From Roseomonas sp. KE0001 (GTDB lineage Bacteria > Pseudomonadota > Alphaproteobacteria > Acetobacterales > Acetobacteraceae): a DNA stretch of 64,000 nucleotides. Both the position numbers and the translations under genes were made by a program. The stretch covers positions 124,001 to 188,000 of the forward strand of contig NZ_RCVQ01000003.1 in the NCBI RefSeq assembly GCF_016107285.1. Reading direction: 5' to 3'. The notes under the pieces are model-generated. The model made no database searches. It was given only the letters and a program-made list of their open reading frames with translations, and was not told where the DNA came from. Shown here in pieces: positions 27,186 through 36,973 of the stretch (within the stretch, counting starts at the first letter, position 1; each line of letters begins with the position of its first letter).

Positions 27186-27317
27186 GGCGCGGGCTCCCAG
27201 GGTGATGGGGGAGGGCGGCGGCCCGCGCAGGGGCGCCCCGCGCCGATCCGGCTGGACGCTGGGGCGGGACCATGCTGCAAGCGGTGCGACGACCGTTCCA
27301 CCGGAGAGATCATTCCC

Positions 27318-28304
27318 ATGCCGCGCCGCCGTTCCCTCCTCGCCCTGGGCACCGCCGCCTCGGCCGCCTCGCTGGCCTCATTCCCGATGGCGCGGGCGCA
27401 GTCCGGCTGGCCCGACCGGCCGGTGCGCTTCATCGTCCCCTTTCCCGGCGGCTCCTCGCCGGACCTGACGGGCCGGCTGGTGGCGCAGCACCTGGCCGAT
27501 GTGCTGGGGCAGCCGGTGGTGGTGGAGAACAAGGCCGGCGCGGGCGGCAATATCGGCACCGACACGGTCGCCAAGGCGACGGACGGGCTGACCCTCGGGC
27601 TCTCGATCAACGGCCCGCTCTCCACCGCGCCCGCGCTCTACCGCGGCCTGCCCTACGACCCGCAGAAGGACCTGGCGATGATCTCGCTGCTGGTGCGGGG
27701 CGGCCAGGTCCTGGCGGTGAACCGGGATCTCCCGGTGACGGATTTCGCCGGCTTCGTCGCCCATGCCAGGGCCAATCCCGGAAAGCTCACCTTCGGCTCG
27801 GTCGGCGCCGGTTCGGGCGGGCATCTGGCCATGGAGGACATCAAGGGCCGGCTCGGCCTGACGCTGGAGCACGTGCCCTATCGCGGCTTCCCGCCCGCCG
27901 TGCTCGACCTGACGGCCGGGCGCATCAGCGCCATGGTGGTGACCGCGGCGGCCATCCTGCCGCAGCTCCGCGAGGGCACCGCCCGCGCTTTGGCGGTGAC
28001 GACCGAGGCGCGCATGCCGCAGCTTCCCGAGGTGCCGACGCTGGTCGAGCTCGGGCTGGACGGCGCGGTCTCCTACGGATGGCAGGTGATGATCGCGCCG
28101 ACGGGGACGCCGGCCGAGCGGGTCGCGCTGCTGGCGCGGGAGGCCCGCCGCGCCCTCTCCACCGAGCGGGCCCGGCAAGTCATGGAGGCGGCCGCCTTCG
28201 AGGTGGTGGCGGGGACGCCGGAGGAGGCGGCCGCCTATGTCGCCGCGGAGGCGGCCCGCTGGGGCGGGCTGATCCGCGATCTCGGCCTGAGCCTGGAGGG
28301 CTGA
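27318..28304 (+). CDS. Bug/TctC-family tripartite tricarboxylate transporter receptor
   Basis: Periplasmic receptor of 328 residues. A Tat-like leader (PRRRSLLALGTAASAAS) precedes the diagnostic WPDRPVRFIVPFPGGSSPD and NKAGAGGNIGTD. These proteins bind carboxylates and some are orphan receptors without TctA/TctB, as here. GGAGAG lies upstream of ATG 27318. It follows the CoA-transferase and lyase genes, so the bound ligand may be the acid those enzymes degrade. Confidence 0.9.
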   Translation: MPRRRSLLALGTAASAASLASFPMARAQSGWPDRPVRFIVPFPGGSSPDLTGRLVAQHLADVLGQPVVVENKAGAGGNIGTDTVAKATDGLTLGLSINGPLSTAPALYRGLPYDPQKDLAMISLLVRGGQVLAVNRDLPVTDFAGFVAHARANPGKLTFGSVGAGSGGHLAMEDIKGRLGLTLEHVPYRGFPPAVLDLTAGRISAMVVTAAAILPQLREGTARALAVTTEARMPQLPEVPTLVELGLDGAVSYGWQVMIAPTGTPAERVALLAREARRALSTERARQVMEAAAFEVVAGTPEEAAAYVAAEAARWGGLIRDLGLSLEG

Positions 28305-28325
28305 AGCCGCTGCGGGCGCCCATCG

Positions 28326-28347
28326 GGGAGGGGGCGGACCCCCTCCC
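28326..28347. terminator. GC-rich hairpin between convergent genes
   Basis: A perfect 9-bp stem (GGGAGGGGG with CCCCCTCCC) and loop CGGA lie between the Bug receptor gene and the convergent terC gene. No U-run is present on either side, so it is at best a weak two-way terminator or a 3'-end stabiliser. Confidence 0.45.
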
Positions 28348-28356
28348 GCGGGCCGC

Positions 28357-29346
28357 TCAGTGCGTGCGCTCGGCCGGGTATTCCGGGGCCTTCTGGCCGC
28401 GGGTCTTCCACAGCGACAGCGCCACCGAGCCGGCGATGATGCCCGCCGTCGCCATCAGGGCATATTCCACCGGCACCGCCTTGCCGCCGGCGAACCAGTT
28501 GGCCAGCATCTTGGCGCCGACGATCATCAGCACGATCGACAGCCCGTGCTTGAGGTAGTGGAAGCGGTGGATGACGCCGGCCAGCGCGAAGTACATGGCG
28601 CGCAGGCCGAGGATGGCGAAGACATTGGCCGTGTAGACGATGAAGGGGTCGGTCGAGACGGCGAAGATCGCCGGGATGCTGTCGAGGGCGAAGAGCAGGT
28701 CCGTCAGCTCGACCAGGATCAGCACCAGCAGCAGCGGCGTGACCATCAGCTTGCCGCCCTCGCGCACGGTGAAGGCCTTGCCGCGGAAGCCTTCCGTCAC
28801 CGGCAGGCGGCGGCGCAGCCAGGCGAGGACCGGGCTCTCCGTGGGATCGGGCTCCTCATCGGCCGCGCGCAGCATCTTCCAGCCGCTCCAGATCAGGAAC
28901 AGGCCGAAGAGCACCATGATCCAGTCGAACTCGCGCATCAGCGCGGTGCCCACCAGGATCATCACGCCGCGCATCACCAGCGCGCCCAGGATGCCCCAGA
29001 ACAGCACCCGGTGCTGATAGGCCGGCGGCACGCCGAACTTGGCGAAGAGCAGGACGAAGACGAAGATGTTATCGACCGAGAGCGACCACTCGATGACATA
29101 GCCGGTGAGGAATTCCAGCGCCTTGGTGCTGCGCTCCTCCGGCGTCGCGCCATAGCTCATCCAGAGCCAGCCGAAGAACAGCAGGGCCAGCCCGATATAG
29201 GCGGCCGACTTGATCAGGGCGGTGCGGACCGGCACCGGGGCGGGGTCGCCATTGGCGTCCTTGCGGGCGAACAGACCGAGGTCGAGCGCCAGAAGCCCGA
29301 GCACGGCGGCGTTGAAGATCACCCAGAACCAGATTGAAGCTTCCAC
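28357..29346 (-). CDS. TerC/Alx-family integral membrane protein
   Basis: Protein of 329 residues with about eight TM segments. The TerC core has EWSLSVDNIFVFVLLF near residue 90 and LVELTDLLFALDSIPAIFAVS near residue 215, each with the conserved Asp pairs thought to bind metal. Alx/TerC proteins export manganese or assist metal loading of secreted proteins. I looked for the manganese riboswitch often found before such genes and could not see it. Divergent from tatA. Confidence 0.92.
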   Translation of the reverse strand: MEASIWFWVIFNAAVLGLLALDLGLFARKDANGDPAPVPVRTALIKSAAYIGLALLFFGWLWMSYGATPEERSTKALEFLTGYVIEWSLSVDNIFVFVLLFAKFGVPPAYQHRVLFWGILGALVMRGVMILVGTALMREFDWIMVLFGLFLIWSGWKMLRAADEEPDPTESPVLAWLRRRLPVTEGFRGKAFTVREGGKLMVTPLLLVLILVELTDLLFALDSIPAIFAVSTDPFIVYTANVFAILGLRAMYFALAGVIHRFHYLKHGLSIVLMIVGAKMLANWFAGGKAVPVEYALMATAGIIAGSVALSLWKTRGQKAPEYPAERTH

Positions 29347-29591
29347 GTGGGACGGCTCCTCAGGAAAGGGGGCCCGTCCGGCGGCCGCAGATCATCCGCG
29401 GTCACAAGGGAAGATGCGCGTCCGGGCCCGATTGCGCGAGAAGTCGATCCGACATCGCGAAGGCGGCTGTTCGCCGCCAGGTCGCCAGAGGGGCCCGGAT
29501 CCGTCTCCATGGATGAAGGAAAATTCACCTCAAGGCAAGCCTGATTTGTTTCCGCAGTTGTTTCCCGGCGCGAATCACGCCATCTCCCGGT

Positions 29592-29623
29592 TTGCGTGAG
29601 GCCGGTGCCGACACTACTGTCGG
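29592..29623 (+). promoter_or_regulatory. Probable tatA promoter overlapped by an inverted repeat
   Basis: TTGCGT (29592-29597), a 17-bp spacer and TACTGT (29615-29620) form a sigma70-like promoter. The palindrome CCGACA-CTAC-TGTCGG (29608-29623) covers its -10 element and could be an operator. The rest of the 355 bp between terC and tatA shows no other clear element. Confidence 0.45.
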
Positions 29624-29701
29624 ACACTGAGGAGACGCGGTCAGGCCGGCGGGGAGCATCCCTTCAGGTCGGTGGCCGCCCAAATGGATCGAGGCGTGGC
29701 T

Positions 29702-29974
29702 ATGGGTTCCTTCAGCATCTGGCACTGGCTCGTTGTGCTGCTCGTCATCCTGCTGCTGTTCGGCGGCGGCAAGATCAGCGGTCTGATGGGCGACCTCGCG
29801 AAGGGCATCAAGTCCTTCAAGCAGAACATGAAGGAGGATGACGACAAGGATGCCTCCATGGCCGCCGATGCGCCCTCCCGGCCGGCCGGCAACCTCTCGG
29901 GCCCCGGTGTGAACCAGGCGCGCAACACCAGCACCGAGCCGAACACCTCCAACTCCTCGCACCCCGCCGCCTGA
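29702..29974 (+). CDS. tatA: Sec-independent protein translocase subunit TatA
   Basis: A 90-residue single-TM protein: the short N-terminal TM helix ([18 protein letters not shown]) is followed by an amphipathic helix ([19 protein letters not shown]) and a polar, unstructured tail. This is the TatA layout. GSFSIWHW starts at ATG 29702. tatB and tatC are not adjacent, although in most alphaproteobacteria tatA lies with them; this may be the only tatA, or a second copy. Several proteins in this window carry Tat-like leaders. Confidence 0.92.
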   Translation: MGSFSIWHWLVVLLVILLLFGGGKISGLMGDLAKGIKSFKQNMKEDDDKDASMAADAPSRPAGNLSGPGVNQARNTSTEPNTSNSSHPAA

Positions 29975-29978
29975 TCCC

Positions 29979-29999
29979 GGGGCGGGGGCGGCCCGCCCC
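29979..29999 (+). terminator. GC-rich hairpin after tatA
   Basis: GGGGCGGG (29979-29986) pairs with CCCGCCCC (29992-29999) around a five-base loop, beginning five bases after the tatA stop. No U-tract follows, so termination strength is uncertain. Confidence 0.45.
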
Positions 30000-30205
30000 C
30001 ACCGGCGGCACGAGGCCCGATCGCGGGGCCAGGCACGGATGCCCTCCGGCCTGGCCCTTGGGCTTTTCCGGCCGCCTGCCGCCTGTCCGGAAAGCGCCGG
30101 ATATCCCGAAAACGTCATTCCTCCGCCATCCTCCGGCAGGCTTCGCCGCTTTATGCGGCGCCGTGCCCGATCACGATCGCAGCCGACTCCGGGAGCCCAT
30201 GCCCG

Positions 30206-30838
30206 ATGCCCGTCTCCGCCCCTTCCGAGAGCGTCGTCCAGGATATCCTCCGCGCCGGCCGGCGCATGGACAGCCGCAACTGGGTGCCCGCCACGGCCGG
30301 CAATCTCTCCGTCCGGCTGGAGGGGGGGCGGGTCGCGGTGACGCGCTCGGGCTTCCACAAGGGCTTCCTCACGCCGGACGCGGTCATGGTGGTCGGCCTG
30401 GATGGCGCCGCGGAGGACCCGACGCTCCGGCCCTCGGCCGAGACCCTGCTGCATTGCGGCCTCTACCGCCGCTTTCCCGAGGCCGGGGCCGCGCTGCACG
30501 GCCATTCCATCGCCGCGACGGTGCTGTCGCGCCAGGCCGGCGAGGCGATCCGGCTGGAGGGCTACGAACTGCTGAAGGCCTTCCCCGGCCTCTCCACCCA
30601 TGACGCCGCGGTCGAGCTGCCGGTCCTGGACAACGACCAGGACATCGCGCGGCTGCAGCGGGCGGTGGAGGCGCGGTGGGATCGCCTCTCGGGAATCGCC
30701 GCCGCCATTCCGCCGGGCTATTTGATCCGCGGGCACGGCGTCTATGTATGGGCGGACGGCATGGAGGCGGCTCTGGCGCGGCTGGAGGCGCTCGAATTCA
30801 TGCTTGAGTGCGAACTGCAAGCCCGGAGGGTCCGATGA
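30206..30838 (+). CDS. mtnB: Methylthioribulose-1-phosphate dehydratase
   Basis: Class II aldolase-fold enzyme of 210 residues in the methionine salvage pathway. It converts methylthioribulose-1-phosphate to the diketo intermediate. TAGNLSVR and TRSGFHKGFLT are family motifs. Zinc ligands are in ALHGHSIAAT and IRGHGVYVW. GGGAG lies eight bases before ATG 30206. The stop overlaps the mtnD start as ATGA. The 231 bp upstream of it contain a small GC hairpin (30155-30171) but no SAM riboswitch that I can identify. Confidence 0.92.
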   Translation: MPVSAPSESVVQDILRAGRRMDSRNWVPATAGNLSVRLEGGRVAVTRSGFHKGFLTPDAVMVVGLDGAAEDPTLRPSAETLLHCGLYRRFPEAGAALHGHSIAATVLSRQAGEAIRLEGYELLKAFPGLSTHDAAVELPVLDNDQDIARLQRAVEARWDRLSGIAAAIPPGYLIRGHGVYVWADGMEAALARLEALEFMLECELQARRVR

Positions 30839-31374
30839 GCCTGTTGACCATCAAGGATGCCGAGACCGGCGCCGAACTCCTGCGCTCCAGCGATCCGGCC
30901 GAGATCGCGGCGGCACTGGCCCCGATCCAAGTCCGCTTCGAGCGCTGGGAGGTGGCGCCGCTGCCGGAGGGCGCCTCGGCCGAGGCCGTGCTGGAAGCCT
31001 ATCGCCCGCAGCTCGACACCCTCATGGCCGGCACCGGCGCGGGCACGGCGGATGTCATCCGGCTCACCGCCGACCATCCGCAGAAGGAGGCGCTGCGCAG
31101 CAAGTTCCTCTCGGAGCATATCCACACCGAGGACGAGGTCCGCTTCTTCCACGAGGGCAGCGGCAACTTCATCATGCATGTCGACGGCAAGGTCTATGAC
31201 GCCCATTGCACCCGGGGCGACCTGATCAGCGTGCCGGCCAACACCCGGCACTGGTTCGACGCCGGCACCGAGCCGCATGTCACGGCGCTGCGGATCTTCA
31301 CCGACACCACCGGCTGGACGCCCCACTACACCGGCGCCGACATCGCCGAGCGCTTTCCCGCCGTGACCGGTTGA
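30835..31374 (+). CDS. mtnD: Acireductone dioxygenase
   Basis: Cupin of 179 residues that oxidises acireductone to the methionine keto-acid (iron form) or to an off-pathway product (nickel form). Metal ligands are the two His and Glu in HIHTEDEVRFF and the later His in NTRHWFDAG. GGAGGG precedes ATG 30835, which sits inside the mtnB stop, so translation is coupled. An upstream in-frame start at 30808 would lie within mtnB and is not needed. Confidence 0.94.
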   Translation: MSLLTIKDAETGAELLRSSDPAEIAAALAPIQVRFERWEVAPLPEGASAEAVLEAYRPQLDTLMAGTGAGTADVIRLTADHPQKEALRSKFLSEHIHTEDEVRFFHEGSGNFIMHVDGKVYDAHCTRGDLISVPANTRHWFDAGTEPHVTALRIFTDTTGWTPHYTGADIAERFPAVTG

Positions 31375-31376
31375 GC

Positions 31377-32114
31377 ATGACCGCCGTCCTGCCACGTGGC
31401 CCGGTCTCGGCCGTCCTGACCGATATCGAGGGCACCACCAGCGCCATCGCCTTCGTCAAGGAGACGCTGTTCCCCTATGCCGAGGCCCGGCTCGACGCCT
31501 TCCTGGACGCGCAGGAGGGCGAGCCGGAGGTGGCGGCCGCGCTCGCCGCCGCCGCCCGGGCCGCCGCGCCGGGCGAGCCGGTGCGCGCCGCGCTGCGCCG
31601 CTGGATGGCCGAGGACGCCAAGGTCGCCCCGCTCAAGACGCTGCAGGGGATGATCTGGCGGCAAGGCTACCTGGACGGCGAGATCCAGGGCCATCTCTGG
31701 CCGGATGTGGCGCCCTGCCTGCGGGCCTGGGCGCGGGCGGGCATCCTGCTCAACGTCTATTCCTCCGGATCGGTGGCGGCGCAGAAGCTGCTCTTCGCCC
31801 ATTCCGTCGCCGGCGATCTGATGCCGCTGCTCAACGGCCTGTTCGACACCGCCGTGGGGGGCAAGCGGGAGGCCGCGAGCTACGCCGCCATCGCCCAGCG
31901 GTTGCAGATGCCGCCGGGCGAGATCCTGTTCCTCTCGGATGTGGCCGAGGAACTGGACGCGGCGGCGACGGCGGGGTTCGCCACCTGCCAGCTGGTGCGG
32001 CCGCGGGACGGCACCCGGCCCAGCGGCCGCCACGCCGAGGCGCCCGACTTCCCCGGCGTCGCCGGCCTTTTCGGCCTGCCGGTGCCGCGCCACCTGACCG
32101 GCGAAGCCGCCTGA
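31377..32114 (+). CDS. mtnC: Enolase-phosphatase E1
   Basis: HAD-family enzyme of 245 residues that enolises and dephosphorylates the diketo phosphate to acireductone. The HAD motifs are LTDIEGTTSAIAFVK (motif I), YSSGS (motif II), the Lys of GGKREAASY (motif III) and FLSDVAEELDAA (motif IV). It begins two bases after the mtnD stop. With mtnB and mtnD it covers the middle of methionine salvage; mtnA, mtnP/mtnN and the final transaminase are not in the window. Confidence 0.94.
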   Translation: MTAVLPRGPVSAVLTDIEGTTSAIAFVKETLFPYAEARLDAFLDAQEGEPEVAAALAAAARAAAPGEPVRAALRRWMAEDAKVAPLKTLQGMIWRQGYLDGEIQGHLWPDVAPCLRAWARAGILLNVYSSGSVAAQKLLFAHSVAGDLMPLLNGLFDTAVGGKREAASYAAIAQRLQMPPGEILFLSDVAEELDAAATAGFATCQLVRPRDGTRPSGRHAEAPDFPGVAGLFGLPVPRHLTGEAA

Positions 32115-32157
32115 CCGCAGTCCTTCAGCAAGCCCTCGGGCGGGAGCCTTCCCCGGC

Positions 32158-33147
32158 ATGATGACCATCTACACCGTGCTGGAGGGACGCGCCGTGCGGC
32201 GCGAGGGCATTCCGGAGCCGGCGGCGTTGCGCGCCGCGGTCTGGATCGACCTGCTCTCGCCGACGCCGGAGGAGGAGCAGGCCGTGCAGGCCGCCCTCGA
32301 CCTCGAGATCCCGACGCGTGAGGAGATGCAGGAGATCGAGAGTTCCTCGCGCCTCTACAAGGAGGGGGAGGCCCTCTTCCTCACCGCCAACTTCCTCTAT
32401 GGCGTGGACGAGGGGGAATATGGCTCGACCGCCATCAGCTTCGTGCTGGCGGAGAGCAATCTGGTCACCGTGCGCTATGCCACGCCCAAGGCCTTCACCC
32501 TGTTCGCCAACCGGGTGCTACGCGCGCCGGCGCTGCTGGCCAGCCCGGACAGCGTGATGATCCATCTGTTCGAGCAGGTGGTCGACCGCCTGGCCGATGT
32601 GCTGGAGCGGATCGGCGCCGACATGGACCGGGCCAGTAAGGCCGCCTTCCGCAATGCCAACAGCGCGCAGCGCGTGAAGGTCAAGGCGCGCGACGCGGTG
32701 CTGAAGGACGTGCTGATCGCGCTCGGCCAGGTGGGCGAGGTCACCAGCCGCGCCAACGAGACCCTGCTCGGCCTCTCGCGCATCCTGACCTTCGTCGGCG
32801 CCGAGAAATCCTCGGCCGTGCGGAAGGAGAACCGGGTCGGCATCAAGACGCTGATGCGCGACGTCCGCTCGCTGATCGAGCACGCCGGCTTCCAGAACAA
32901 CAAGGCCAACTTCCTGCTCGATGCGGTGCTCGGCATCATCAACATCGATCAGAACGGCATCATCAAGACCTTCACCGTGGCCAGCGTGGCGCTGATGCCG
33001 CCGACGCTGGTCGCCAGCATCTACGGCATGAACTTCGCCGAGATGCCCGAGCTGAAGCTGGCCTTCGGCTATCCGCTGGCCCTGCTGATCATGATCATCA
33101 GCGCGCTGCTGCCGGTGTTCTACTTCAAGCGCAAGGGCTGGCTCTGA
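32158..33147 (+). CDS. CorA-family magnesium/divalent cation transporter
   Basis: Pentameric channel subunit of 329 residues. A large cytoplasmic N-terminal domain is followed by two C-terminal TM helices. The pore motif YGMNF is near residue 292 and the loop MPEL follows it, as in CorA. The protein ends in basic residues (FKRKGWL). GGGAG lies 11 bases before the paired ATG codons at 32158/32161. It follows mtnC by 43 bases without an obvious functional link. Confidence 0.92.
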   Translation: MMTIYTVLEGRAVRREGIPEPAALRAAVWIDLLSPTPEEEQAVQAALDLEIPTREEMQEIESSSRLYKEGEALFLTANFLYGVDEGEYGSTAISFVLAESNLVTVRYATPKAFTLFANRVLRAPALLASPDSVMIHLFEQVVDRLADVLERIGADMDRASKAAFRNANSAQRVKVKARDAVLKDVLIALGQVGEVTSRANETLLGLSRILTFVGAEKSSAVRKENRVGIKTLMRDVRSLIEHAGFQNNKANFLLDAVLGIINIDQNGIIKTFTVASVALMPPTLVASIYGMNFAEMPELKLAFGYPLALLIMIISALLPVFYFKRKGWL

Positions 33148-33215
33148 CGCGGCGTCGCCGAAGCGTCATCCTCCGCCGGCTTGACAGGAGGGGCGGCCCG
33201 GTCCTGCCTCGCTGC

Positions 33216-35081
<1,866 letters not shown>

Positions 35082-35155
35082 TCTTTACGGGCCCGGGGCC
35101 GGTTGACCGCGAGGCGGCCCGCCCGGAAGCTGCGGTGCCGCAGAGGAGCCCCGCC

Positions 35156-36157
35156 ATGCCCGCCACCCATCATCTCGACGCCAGTCCGGAGACGGTCCGC
35201 TTCGGCGCCTTCGATGCCGCCTTCGCGCCGGTGCTGACCGTCGCCTCGGGCGATCTGGTCGTCATGCAATGCGTCTCCGGCCCGGCCGAGGTGATGCCGC
35301 CCGCGCGGAGCGGCCTGGAGATCCCGCCGGCGCTGCGGGCGATCCACGCGGCGGTGGCGGAGGGCCGCCTGCCGCGCCTCGGTCCGCACCTCGTCACCGG
35401 GCCGGTGGCGGTGGAGGGCGCCGAGCCGGGCGATTGCCTGCGTATCGACATCGAGGCGATCGAGCTGGGCGCGGACTGGGGCTACAACCACTTCCGGCCG
35501 CTGGTCGGCACCCTGCCGGAGGATTTCCCCTATCGCCGCCTGGTGCACATCCCGGTGGACCGCGCCGCGATGACCTGCCGCCTTCCCTTCGGGCCCGAGC
35601 CGGATGCCGCGGGGCAGGGCGGCCTGACCCTGCCGCTCTCGCCCTTCTTCGGCGTCATGGGCGTGGCGCCGCCGGGCGAATGGGGGCAGATCTCGACCAA
35701 GGAGCCGCGCGCGCATGGCGGCAACCTGGACAACAAGGAACTGGTGGCGGGCAGCACCCTCTACCTGCCGGTGCACCGCCCGGGCGCGCTGTTCAGCGCC
35801 GGTGACGGCCACGGCGTGCAGGGCGATGGCGAGGTCTGCGTGACGGCCCTGGAGATGTGCCTGACGGGGCATTTCCGGCTGTCCCTGCTGAAGGGGGGCG
35901 GGCAGCGGGCCCCGGTCCTGGGCTTCCCGCGCGCCGAGACGCCGACGCATTTCATCAGCATGGGCATCCATGAGGATCTGGATCTGGCGATGAAGCAGGC
36001 CTTGCGCGAGATGATCGCCTTCATTACCTCGCGCAGTCGCCTAAGTGCGGCCGATGCGTATCAATTTTGCTCCCTGGCTGTCGATTTTCACGTCACTCAG
36101 ACAGTAAATGGGGAGAAAGGCGTGCATGGACTTCTGCGCAAAGGCCTCCTGTTCTGA
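35156..36157 (+). CDS. Acetamidase/formamidase-family protein
   Basis: Cytosolic amidohydrolase of 333 residues that hydrolyses formamide, acetamide or related small amides to ammonia and the acid. Family blocks are GADWGYNHFRPLVG, SPFFGVMGVAPP, HGGNLDNKEL and FSAGDGHGVQGDGE, the last carrying conserved metal-binding residues. GAGGAG precedes ATG 35156 at seven bases. The C-terminus (LSAADAYQFCSLAVDFHVTQ) is the usual family ending. It looks monocistronic. Confidence 0.92.
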   Translation: MPATHHLDASPETVRFGAFDAAFAPVLTVASGDLVVMQCVSGPAEVMPPARSGLEIPPALRAIHAAVAEGRLPRLGPHLVTGPVAVEGAEPGDCLRIDIEAIELGADWGYNHFRPLVGTLPEDFPYRRLVHIPVDRAAMTCRLPFGPEPDAAGQGGLTLPLSPFFGVMGVAPPGEWGQISTKEPRAHGGNLDNKELVAGSTLYLPVHRPGALFSAGDGHGVQGDGEVCVTALEMCLTGHFRLSLLKGGGQRAPVLGFPRAETPTHFISMGIHEDLDLAMKQALREMIAFITSRSRLSAADAYQFCSLAVDFHVTQTVNGEKGVHGLLRKGLLF

Positions 36158-36233
36158 TCGTGCGGGCGCGATTTCTGGCGCCGGCGACGGGATAACATCG
36201 TCGGGATTGGCGCCTTTTCACTTGCGCACGTGG

Positions 36234-36255
36234 TTTTCCACAAGTTTTCGGAGTC
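36234..36255 (+). promoter_or_regulatory. DnaA box and GANTC methylation site upstream of gcrA
   Basis: TTTTCCACA at 36234-36242 fits the DnaA-box consensus TTWTNCACA exactly. GAGTC at 36251-36255, a GANTC site methylated by CcrM in alphaproteobacteria, follows eight bases later. Both lie 70-90 bp before the gcrA start. In Caulobacter, DnaA activates gcrA, so this arrangement fits that circuit. I see no CtrA full site (TTAA-N7-TTAA). Confidence 0.55.
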
Positions 36256-36324
36256 GTTCGCCAATCCGCATCTTGTGCCGCCCCCCTGGGTTTCACTACC
36301 GTATCTGGTAGTAGGAGGCCGGTA

Positions 36325-36891
36325 ATGGACTGGACAGCGGAAGCGATCGATGCCTTGCGCGCCCTTTGGGCGGAGGGCCATTCGACGGCCGAGATCGGCC
36401 GGCGGATGGGGATCTCCAAGAATGCCGTGGTCGGCAAGGCGCATCGCCTGAACCTGCCGGCGCGCCCGAGCCCGATCCGCCGCGAAGCGACGGAAGCCTC
36501 CCCGGCGCGCTCCCAGGTTGTCGCGGCCGCGCCGGTGCAGCCGCCCGTGGCCGAAAGGCCCGCGCCGCCGCCGCCCGCGCCGCCCCCCGCTCCCACGCCT
36601 CTCATGGCAACGACCACCCTGGCTCCGGCCACCCGTCCGCTGGTGGCCGCACCGGAACTGGCGGTGCCCCGTGCCGCCCCGCCGCGCCGCGCGGTGCCGG
36701 CTCCCGCCACCGCGGTCGTGCGGCCCTTCCAGCGCAGCGGCGGCCGCAGCTGCTGCTGGCCCATCGGCGAGCCGGGCACGCCGGAGTTCCGCTTCTGCAC
36801 GGCCGAGGCCATCCCCGGGAAGCCCTATTGCCCCGAGCATGCCGCCGTCGCCTATGTGAAGGCGCGTGACCGCCGTGAGGATGCCGCCTGA
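36325..36891 (+). CDS. gcrA: GcrA cell cycle regulator
   Basis: Sigma70-associated transcription factor of 188 residues. The N-terminal helix-turn-helix (residues 1-45, DWTAEAIDALRALW, STAEIGRRMGISKNAVVGKAHRL in two blocks) binds methylated GANTC promoters. A Pro/Ala-rich linker of about 75 residues follows. The C-terminal sigma-interacting domain holds the conserved CCWPIGEPG, FRFC and PYCPEH cysteines. GTAGGAGGCC precedes ATG 36325. It controls cell-division and DNA-methylation genes in Caulobacter; ccrM is not in this window. It stands alone, flanked by a strong hairpin. Confidence 0.93.
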   Translation: MDWTAEAIDALRALWAEGHSTAEIGRRMGISKNAVVGKAHRLNLPARPSPIRREATEASPARSQVVAAAPVQPPVAERPAPPPPAPPPAPTPLMATTTLAPATRPLVAAPELAVPRAAPPRRAVPAPATAVVRPFQRSGGRSCCWPIGEPGTPEFRFCTAEAIPGKPYCPEHAAVAYVKARDRREDAA

Positions 36892-36919
36892 CGCGAGCCC
36901 ACCCTGGGAGAGGATGCGC

Positions 36920-36952
36920 GAAGGGCCCGGGAGCCGTCCTCCCGGGCCCTTC
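36920..36952. terminator. Strong hairpin between gcrA and the convergent phnE
   Basis: A 14-bp perfect inverted repeat (36920-36933 with 36939-36952, centred on GGGCCCGGGAG) with a five-base loop lies 28 bases after the gcrA stop. It could end transcription from both sides; the downstream U-run is poor. Confidence 0.65.
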
Positions 36953-36973
36953 GCCGTTCCGGGGCGGGCGGGC

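Noticed and set aside
29347-29600. Possible manganese (yybP-ykoY) riboswitch upstream of terC
   Set aside because: I could not find the conserved loop sequences on the minus strand, only unrelated short complementarities. A covariance-model search would settle it.
29975-30205. Possible SAM riboswitch before mtnB
   Set aside because: Only a short GC hairpin is visible; no SAM-I or SAM-II core is recognisable.
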